Shown here: positions 6,007 to 10,537 of the stretch, piece by piece
Layout of the letters: the number at the start of each line of letters is the position of its first letter
Numbering within the stretch: position 1 is the first letter of the stretch
Assembly: GCA_012518155.1 (NCBI GenBank)
Contig: JAAYTC010000057.1
Location: 1-10,537, forward strand
Reading direction: 5' to 3'
Length of the DNA stretch: 10,537 bases
Source: Bacteroidales bacterium
GTDB lineage: Bacteria; Bacteroidota; Bacteroidia; Bacteroidales; Dysgonomonadaceae
Translations under genes and position numbers: made by a program
The notes under the pieces: model-generated
Database searches by the model: none
What the model was told of the DNA's origin: nothing
Seen by the model: only the letters and a program-made list of their open reading frames with translations

Positions 6007-7221
6007 TCAGGAGGAACCTTGTTTTCTATAGCTTGGGAGATGCAATTTCCTGTATTTCCCGGGCGAGATTCCGTGCTTTTTCACGAAGGCGCGATAAAAA
6101 GAACTACTCCCTGAAAAGCCAGAGGAGATGGCTACATCTTCCATCGAGAGAGCGGTTTGTTCGGGAGAGGAGAGCAACTGTTCAGCATGTCGAATCCGGT
6201 AATCGTTCACGTAGTCACAGAAACTCATCTTCATATGACAGTTGATCAACCGGGAAACATAGGTGCGGTTGGTACCGAGCCTCCTTGCCACATCGTTCAT
6301 TCGAACATCGGGATCTTTGAATAACTGGTCAACCTCGAACAGCTCTTCAAGCTTGAGAAGAAATATGTCATACACGATCCCTGTCATGCTTTCGCTTGCA
6401 GGATCAACATTATCACTTTCATCGGCATCGGGTTTTCCAGCTTCTACATCCTGTTGTAAATCCCGTATCGTGAAGTGCTGGTTATATCCCACGTAACTGA
6501 TGCCAAACAAGGCAATCGAATGCATGATGGAGGGGAAGGCGAGCAGGTAGGGATGGTCGTAAAAGTAATTTTTCCCGATCAGGTTCGAGAGTGCGGAAAC
6601 AAGAGAGGCCAATACAAGGAAAAAGAGCAGATGCCTGATCTTTGTCATCTCTCGGTTCTCGGCATTGGAGTAAAACGCGTACACTTTTTTGTTGAAATCA
6701 GCAATCAGCCGAAGCCCAAAGAGCAGGGTGAAAAGCACCTGGATCCCAAACATAAATTTAAAGAGGCCAATCCTCAATTGCTGGAGCCGTATCAACGGGG
6801 AATACCCGACCCTTTGCTCCCTGTCGTGGAAAAGTACTTCATGGATGAATTGCTCGACCTCGGCCGGACTCATTAACAGATAAATAGACGCGGAGAAGAG
6901 AGAGAGCAAGAGTGCCGGCAGGAGGATCCAACTCCATCGGCATTGAATCCTCGTATCCACGGTGAGAAGCCGAATATAGTAGAAGTAAAGCGGGTATGAC
7001 GCGAGAGAGGTGAAAACCCACACGCTATCCAGTACTTGGTAAAGCTCGTAATTATGGTTAAAGTAACACCAATGCGCGATATAGTTCACGAAAGCAACTC
7101 CCAGGAATAGCATCAGGAATTGTTGGGTCGCATTGTTCTTCTTGCTTCTCAAGAAAAAAAGAAGCAACCAAAAGAGAATAACGAAGACGGGCATCACGGT
7201 AAAAATAGAGTATATCATCAT
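6007..7221 (-). CDS. AraC-family transcriptional regulator with membrane-spanning N-terminus
   Basis: The 404-residue protein has about seven predicted membrane helices in its first 250 residues, starting at once with IYSIFTVMPVFVILFWLLLFF and ending with IMHSIALFGISYVGY. A polar linker follows, then a C-terminal AraC-type DNA-binding domain (about 295-395). That domain has two helix-turn-helix units: MNDVARRLGTNRTYVSRLI, and MEDVAISSGFSGSSSFYRAF followed by KKHGISPGKYRK, the family signature. Regulators of this shape are common in Bacteroidota and are thought to sense something at the cytoplasmic membrane; the signal is unknown. Adjacent start codons lie at 7221 and 7218. The gene faces the lipoprotein operon tail to tail, so regulation of that operon is possible but not shown. 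Its own promoter is well defined (7265-7296) and overlaps a palindrome that could serve autoregulation. Confidence 0.9.
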   Translation of the reverse strand: MMIYSIFTVMPVFVILFWLLLFFLRSKKNNATQQFLMLFLGVAFVNYIAHWCYFNHNYELYQVLDSVWVFTSLASYPLYFYYIRLLTVDTRIQCRWSWILLPALLLSLFSASIYLLMSPAEVEQFIHEVLFHDREQRVGYSPLIRLQQLRIGLFKFMFGIQVLFTLLFGLRLIADFNKKVYAFYSNAENREMTKIRHLLFFLVLASLVSALSNLIGKNYFYDHPYLLAFPSIMHSIALFGISYVGYNQHFTIRDLQQDVEAGKPDADESDNVDPASESMTGIVYDIFLLKLEELFEVDQLFKDPDVRMNDVARRLGTNRTYVSRLINCHMKMSFCDYVNDYRIRHAEQLLSSPEQTALSMEDVAISSGFSGSSSFYRAFVKKHGISPGKYRKLHLPSYRKQGSS

Positions 7222-7257
7222 CTATGCCTTGAGTCAATGCCAACCGGCCCATATTAA

Positions 7258-7269
7258 TTTTGATCAAAA
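7258..7269. promoter_or_regulatory. 12-bp palindrome overlapping the AraC-family gene promoter
   Basis: TTTTGATCAAAA is a perfect 12-bp palindrome covering part of the -7 box and the probable transcription start of the regulator gene. A dimeric repressor bound there would block transcription. It contains a GATC site. It may be an operator, or a chance product of AT-rich sequence. Confidence 0.3.
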
Positions 7270-7296
7270 ATAATGATTATTTCATTAATTAGCAAA
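7265..7296 (-). promoter_or_regulatory. Bacteroidota-type promoter of the AraC-family gene
   Basis: On the minus strand TTTG (7293-7296) and TATTTTTG (7265-7272) are separated by exactly 20 nt, a full match to the primary sigma-factor consensus of Bacteroidota (TTTG, 19-21 nt, TAnnTTTG). Transcription would start near 7258 and give a leader of about 37 nt to the ATG at 7221. This is the clearest promoter in the window. Confidence 0.7.
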
Positions 7297-7347
7297 TATT
7301 AGGTTACCTATCGGCATGGATTGTGATTTTTAGTTGCATCAGCTCCT

Positions 7348-8343
7348 TTAACCCGCGATGACTTCGGTGAGTTCTTCCACAGTAAAGCCGGTAAAGTAGT
7401 GACGGACATCGATCGCCGTGAGTGCATTTTTCACCTCTTCGGGGGTGTACTTAACCCCTTTTAGCCGGGTTTCCACTTCGGCGAGGTCGCCGTTACGGCC
7501 AAAGAACGTGCCGAAGAAGCGAATCCGGTCGATTTTGCCGTGTTTGAGGTCAAGGAAAACCTCAATCTTACCGGCCGGGTAACGGCTCTCCCGTACCACC
7601 TCCGCCGGGGGGTTGCTGCCATAGTTCCAGTCCCAGTTGCCGAACTTATCGCGGCGGGACTGCTCGATCTCACGCGACTCGGCTTCGCTGAATTCGTACG
7701 GTCTCATTTCTGGAAAACGACTGATCATCTCCTCCAAGATCTTATCCGCGAACTCGCACACCGTGATCCCCTCTTTGAGGTGCGGAAGGATATTATCCAC
7801 CCGGCTGCGTACCGATTTCACTCCTTTTGAACCGACAGTCTCTTTCGAGGGCTCCAACGCCTTGGAGAGCACGGTCAGGTCGGTATTGAACAAGAGGCAC
7901 CCGTGATGCATTACCCGTTCGTCGGCGTACGCCTGGGCGTTGCCACAGATTTTCTTCCCGTCGATCGTGATATCGTTCCTGCCCGAGAACTCCGCTTTCA
8001 CGCCTAACCCCGCGAGAGCCTCGATCACCGGTTGCGAGAAGGTCTCGAAATCGAAGTCGCTCCTCCCCTCCTCCTCGTTCGAGATAATCGTGTAATTGAG
8101 GTTATCCAGGTCATGGTATACGGCTCCCCCGCCAGTGATCCGCCGCACCACATGTATTCCTTGCTCTTTCACGAAGCGCTCGTTAATCTCCGCGAGCGTG
8201 TTCTGGTATTTACCCACGATGATGGCCGGCTCGTTGATCCAGAGGATAAAGATCTTATCAAACTGCTTCAACCGCTTGAAGCAGTACTCCTCCAGCGCGA
8301 TGTTGTAGGCGGGGTCGGTGCTTTTATTTACAATGTATATCAT
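7348..8343 (-). CDS. lplA: Lipoate-protein ligase A
   Basis: The 331-residue protein is a complete LplA. It would activate lipoate with ATP to lipoyl-AMP and transfer it to the lysine of lipoyl domains in 2-oxoacid dehydrogenases or GcvH, in the cytoplasm. Visible family motifs are the nucleotide- and lipoate-binding RRITGGGAVYHDLDNLNYT (67-85) and GKKICGNAQA (129-138), where Lys131 fits the lysine that contacts the lipoyl-adenylate. VGSKGVKSVRSRVDN follows further on. The last 80 or so residues (AGKIEVFLDLKHGKI to the end) match the small accessory C-terminal domain of full-length ligases. The ATG at 8343 gives the normal N-terminus (MIYIVNKSTDPAYNIALEEY). It has no Shine-Dalgarno site but lies 14 nt downstream of a strong stem-loop. 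Upstream on the same strand is lpdA, whose lipoyl domain is a likely substrate. A separate fragment of a related gene lies at 1527-1772. Confidence 0.95.
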   Translation of the reverse strand: MIYIVNKSTDPAYNIALEEYCFKRLKQFDKIFILWINEPAIIVGKYQNTLAEINERFVKEQGIHVVRRITGGGAVYHDLDNLNYTIISNEEEGRSDFDFETFSQPVIEALAGLGVKAEFSGRNDITIDGKKICGNAQAYADERVMHHGCLLFNTDLTVLSKALEPSKETVGSKGVKSVRSRVDNILPHLKEGITVCEFADKILEEMISRFPEMRPYEFSEAESREIEQSRRDKFGNWDWNYGSNPPAEVVRESRYPAGKIEVFLDLKHGKIDRIRFFGTFFGRNGDLAEVETRLKGVKYTPEEVKNALTAIDVRHYFTGFTVEELTEVIAG

Positions 8344-8357
8344 AGGGTACTAATGAC

Positions 8358-8395
8358 GTCGCGGGTCCCGATACTCTTTCCCCGGAACCCGCGAC
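8358..8395 (-). promoter_or_regulatory. Strong stem-loop in the lplA leader
   Basis: The arms 8358-8370 and 8383-8395 pair over 13 bp (GTCGCGGGTTCCG with CGGGACCCGCGAC on the minus strand), with a single G-T wobble and a 12-nt loop. On the minus strand it ends 14 nt before the lplA ATG and has no T-run after it, so it is not a normal terminator of the lpdA transcript. On the plus strand a T5 run follows, but 7 nt away, and no plus-strand gene lies upstream. It could hinder ribosome access to lplA or mark an RNA end. The pairing is certain; the role is inference. Confidence 0.5.
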
Positions 8396-8420
8396 AATAA
8401 TATTTTTAAAACCTCCTGTA

Positions 8421-8694
8421 TTACAGCTAAATATAAGACATATCGCTATCTTCGTGGGGTACCCGTTCGATGCAATAGGCGCAATCTGATAAGCCTCTTT
8501 GACTATGCCCCGATAGTCGAGATATTGTTCTCGTGAACATAGTTAGTTCTTATCAGATAGCCTATAAATCTTTTGCGTTAAACCAAATAAACAGAGCCAA
8601 GCTTGCTTGAGCTATGTCATGGCGAGGAAAAGTCTAACTTTAGTGAATCGATGACGGGTCACGAAATAGTGTCAGTCGAGATATTTAGCTGTAA
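8421..8694. mobile_element. MITE-like element or insertion-sequence remnant
   Basis: TTACAGCTAAATAT (8421-8434) is perfectly repeated in inverted form at 8681-8694. Inside these ends three more blocks are complementary in the same order: CTAT (8446-8449) with 8666-8669, TTCGTG (8451-8456) with 8660-8665, and CCCGT (8462-8466) with 8654-8658. The result is imperfect terminal inverted repeats of roughly 45 bp. The 274-bp interior has no credible gene (the longest minus-strand frame from an ATG is 37 codons). It fills most of the lpdA-lplA gap, starting 11 nt after the lpdA stop. No target-site duplication is obvious at the flanks. A nonautonomous element mobilised in trans fits best; a purely structural intergenic repeat is the alternative. 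I cannot assign a transposon family. Confidence 0.55.
8475..8565. repeat. Nested inverted repeat with two internal hairpins
   Basis: ATAGGC (8475-8480) pairs with GCCTAT (8560-8565), and ATCTGATAAG (8484-8493) pairs perfectly with CTTATCAGAT (8549-8558), giving a 16-bp stem broken by a 3/1-nt internal loop. Within it lie two small hairpins: GACTAT/ATAGTC (8501-8506 and 8513-8518) and TGTTC/GAACA (8526-8530 and 8535-8539). Either strand could fold into a multi-branched RNA. It sits inside the MITE-like element, not at its exact centre. No known RNA family was recognised. Confidence 0.5.
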
Positions 8695-8705
8695 GCATTC
8701 CTCCA

Positions 8706-10415
8706 TCACTTTTTCTTCTTGGGGATGTGGACCGCTTCTCCCAGCACGTCGGCAAACGCCTCGAAGATAGCCTCGGAGTAGGTTGGGTGCCCGTAGATGG
8801 TTTTCACCACCTCGTCCACGGTAATCTCCATCTCCATGATCAGCGACGCCTGGGTAATCAACTCGGCCGCCGTTGGCCCGATGATATGCACCCCGAGCAC
8901 CTCGCCGTAACGGTTATCGGCTATCACCTTCACGAATCCGACGGACTCGCTCGATGCCAGCGCCCGCCCGTTGGCCGAGAAGTTAAAACGCCCAATCCGG
9001 ATATCGTCGTACTTCTCGCGTGCCTGCTCCTCGGTAAGGCCAACCATGGCTACTTCGGGGAGGGTATACACCACGGAAGGCGCGGAAAGCAGCTTCACGG
9101 AGCGTTGGTTTCCTTTCACCGCGTTTTCGGCGGCCACCTCGCCCATGCGGAAGGCCACGTGCGCGAGCATCTTGATGCCGTTCACGTCACCCGGGGCGTA
9201 AATCCCTTTCACGCTGGTCTCCATGTATTTGTCGACCTTTATTCTTCCTTTCTCGGTCTCGAGCTTCACCTCGCCCACTCCCTCTACATCGGGGACACGT
9301 CCGATCGCCATCAAGGCGCGGTCGGCGATAATCGACTCTTTGCCGTCTATTTTTATCTCCAGCTTGTCGCCTTTATCCACGATCTCGGTGATACGAGCAG
9401 AAGTAATCACTTCCATCCCCTTCTTCTTGATATCGCGGGTAAGCTCTTCCGACACCTCGTGATCGAGGTTCGCCACGATGCGATCCATCATCTCGATGAT
9501 GGTCACTTTAGAGCCCAAGCCTGCAAACGACTGTCCCATCTCGGTACCAATTACCCCACCGCCAATCACGGCCAATGTTTCGGGCACCTCTTTGATCTCT
9601 AACAGGTCGTCGCTGGTAAGCACCTTATCGTTTTCGATCCCGGGGATATTCACCTTGGCCACTTTCGAACCGCCGGCCAAAATAATCTTATCGGCTTTGA
9701 TAATCTGGGTATCGTTGACCACCACGTCTTTGTTCTTGTTGATCTTCCCAACGCCCTTGAATATCTCCACGCCGTTGCTCTTGAGAAGCCCCTCCACGCC
9801 GCTGGTAAGCTTTCTTACCACGCCGTTCTTGAACTCCTGCACCTTCTCCATATCGACCTTGAATGCCGAGGGATCGATAATAATTCCTCTCGATGCCGCC
9901 ACTTTGATATGCTCGATGATCTCCACGTTCTTCAGGTAGGTCTTGGTAGGTATACATCCCACGTTGAGGCAGGTTCCCCCGAAGACACCCTTCTCCACGA
10001 TCGCCACTTTCGCCCCCAGTTGAGCCGCTTTGATGGCCGCCACGTAACCCGCGGGTCCACCGCCGATCACTGCCACGTGGTAGTTATCCTCGAGTCGGAT
10101 CATTCGTTTATCCTCCTCGCTCTCTTCGGCACCGGTATCTTCAAACTCTTCCGGCATCAAGGTATCCACCGATTCGTTTTCATCGCCGATATAGCCGATT
10201 ACCTCGGTCACCGGCACGGTCTCGCCGTCTTGGTGAACGATCTTGAGCAGGATACCCGTCGCTTCCGCTTCGATCTCCATGCTGGTTTTATCGGTCATGA
10301 TCTCGAGGATGATCTCCCCTTCGGTGACGGGATCGCCCTCCTTCTTCAACCATTTCACAATTTGCCCTTCGGTCATGTCGATACCTGCTTTGGGCATGAT
10401 TACTTCAAAAGCCAT
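8706..10415 (-). CDS. lpdA: Dihydrolipoamide dehydrogenase (E3) with N-terminal lipoyl domain
   Basis: The 569-residue flavoprotein reoxidises dihydrolipoyl groups of 2-oxoacid dehydrogenase complexes, passing electrons through FAD to NAD+. Residues 1-77 are a lipoyl domain (MAFEVIMPKAGIDMTEG) with the lipoyl-accepting Lys43 in TDKTSMEIEA. An acidic linker (about 78-110) joins it to the E3 core of about 460 residues, the usual length for this enzyme. The core shows the FAD-binding GGGPAGYVAA (118-127), redox-active Cys149 and Cys154 in GGTCLNVGCIPTK, the NAD-binding GGGVIGTEMG (about 283), the second FAD motif GIYAPGDV, and the catalytic His543-Pro544 with Glu548 in HPTYSEAIFEA. The ATG at 10415 directly begins the lipoyl domain. 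It follows an E2 gene by 50 bp on the same strand, so both are probably in one operon. E3 proteins carrying a lipoyl domain are known in several bacteria. Its lysine is a likely substrate of the nearby LplA. Confidence 0.96.
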   Translation of the reverse strand: MAFEVIMPKAGIDMTEGQIVKWLKKEGDPVTEGEIILEIMTDKTSMEIEAEATGILLKIVHQDGETVPVTEVIGYIGDENESVDTLMPEEFEDTGAEESEEDKRMIRLEDNYHVAVIGGGPAGYVAAIKAAQLGAKVAIVEKGVFGGTCLNVGCIPTKTYLKNVEIIEHIKVAASRGIIIDPSAFKVDMEKVQEFKNGVVRKLTSGVEGLLKSNGVEIFKGVGKINKNKDVVVNDTQIIKADKIILAGGSKVAKVNIPGIENDKVLTSDDLLEIKEVPETLAVIGGGVIGTEMGQSFAGLGSKVTIIEMMDRIVANLDHEVSEELTRDIKKKGMEVITSARITEIVDKGDKLEIKIDGKESIIADRALMAIGRVPDVEGVGEVKLETEKGRIKVDKYMETSVKGIYAPGDVNGIKMLAHVAFRMGEVAAENAVKGNQRSVKLLSAPSVVYTLPEVAMVGLTEEQAREKYDDIRIGRFNFSANGRALASSESVGFVKVIADNRYGEVLGVHIIGPTAAELITQASLIMEMEITVDEVVKTIYGHPTYSEAIFEAFADVLGEAVHIPKKKK

Positions 10416-10437
10416 ATACTAATTTTATTTCAGGTAG

Positions 10438-10454
10438 GGTGTCAAGTTGGCACC
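10438..10454 (-). other. Small intercistronic stem-loop
   Basis: GGTGCC and GACACC on the minus strand pair over 6 bp (one G-T wobble) around a 5-nt loop, between the E2 stop codon and the lpdA start. There is no T-run, so a terminator is unlikely. A processing or stability hairpin is possible, but short hairpins of this size are common. Confidence 0.25.
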
Positions 10455-10465
10455 TCGTTGTTTTG

Positions 10466-10537
10466 TTATATTAATAAAGTGATCGGATCCTCCATCACCG
10501 CCTTCAGGTCGGTCATGAATTTAGCCGCCGCCAGCCC
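10466..10537 (-). CDS. C-terminus of a 2-oxoacid dehydrogenase E2 acyltransferase (partial)
   Basis: The last 23 codons read GLAAAKFMTDLKAVMEDP and then ITLLI before a TAA at 10466-10468. The pattern of small residues, then KF, a hydrophobic-charged helix, EDP, and a run of aliphatic residues at the end is how E2 catalytic domains (dihydrolipoyl acetyl-, succinyl- or branched-chain acyltransferases) finish. The position directly upstream of lpdA supports this. The catalytic DHRxxDG motif and the lipoyl domains lie beyond the window, so which 2-oxoacid complex it serves cannot be told. Confidence 0.75.
   Translation of the reverse strand, partial: GLAAAKFMTDLKAVMEDPITLLI

Noticed and set aside
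8409..8420. AGGAGG-like site on the minus strand upstream of lplA, suggesting a leader peptide
   Set aside because: No ATG or GTG follows at a usable distance, and the only short frame would begin with TTG and run for 15 codons through the hairpin.
8421..8694. tRNA or known riboswitch in the structured intergenic region
   Set aside because: There is no CCA-type acceptor end, T-loop GTTCRA pattern or recognisable riboswitch core; the terminal inverted repeats explain the structure better.
8727..9602. 291-codon plus-strand frame opposite lpdA
   Set aside because: Its His-rich, low-complexity composition is the antisense of a GC-rich gene with fully recognisable E3 motifs.
1..10537. CRISPR array, toxin-antitoxin pair, phage or defence island
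   Set aside because: There are no regularly spaced repeats, no intact toxin or nuclease gene and no phage genes. The DUF433-like remnant alone is not a toxin-antitoxin system.

Overview
The window reads as chromosomal DNA of a member of the Bacteroidota, most likely the order Bacteroidales. The evidence is: lipoproteins with BACON and fimbrillin-like domains; an AraC-family regulator with a membrane-spanning N-terminus; a promoter of the Bacteroidota type (TTTG, 20 nt, TATTTTTG) in front of that regulator; and weak Shine-Dalgarno sites at most starts. A Dysgonomonadaceae-like genome (Proteiniphilum or Petrimonas) would fit, but that is an impression from the proteins and not a measurement.

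Layout. Positions 1-178 hold an unidentified gene end and the leader of a DUF134 DNA-binding protein (185-592, +). Converging on it is a DUF4405 membrane protein (620-1381, -). Positions 1430-2300 contain no intact gene. They are a patchwork of broken minus-strand pieces: an internal fragment of a second lipoate-protein ligase gene, a frameshifted gene with a DUF4405-like tail and a DUF433-like segment, and a 20-bp scrap identical to the lpdA gene at the other end of the window. Next come two plus-strand lipoprotein genes, apparently one operon: a three-repeat BACON protein (2420-3400) and an 855-residue protein with a fimbrillin-like N-terminal part and a long unidentified beta-rich remainder (3418-5985). 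A membrane-anchored AraC-type regulator (6007-7221, -) converges on them.

The right third is a lipoate and 2-oxoacid dehydrogenase locus, all on the minus strand. In transcription order it holds the last 23 codons of an E2 acyltransferase (10466-10537), a dihydrolipoamide dehydrogenase with its own N-terminal lipoyl domain (8706-10415), and lipoate-protein ligase lplA (7348-8343). LplA would attach lipoate to the lipoyl domains of E2 and of the dehydrogenase, so the genes form one functional set.

Between lpdA and lplA lies a noncoding block of 274 bp bounded by perfect 14-bp inverted repeats, with further matching blocks inside and a nested stem structure at its centre. It looks like a MITE or the remains of an insertion sequence. 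A strong 13-bp stem-loop sits just upstream of the lplA start codon.

The least explained items are the gene graveyard at 1430-2300, the inverted-repeat element at 8421-8694, and the C-terminal two thirds of the large lipoprotein. I see no tRNA, rRNA, CRISPR array, defence system or intact transposase.
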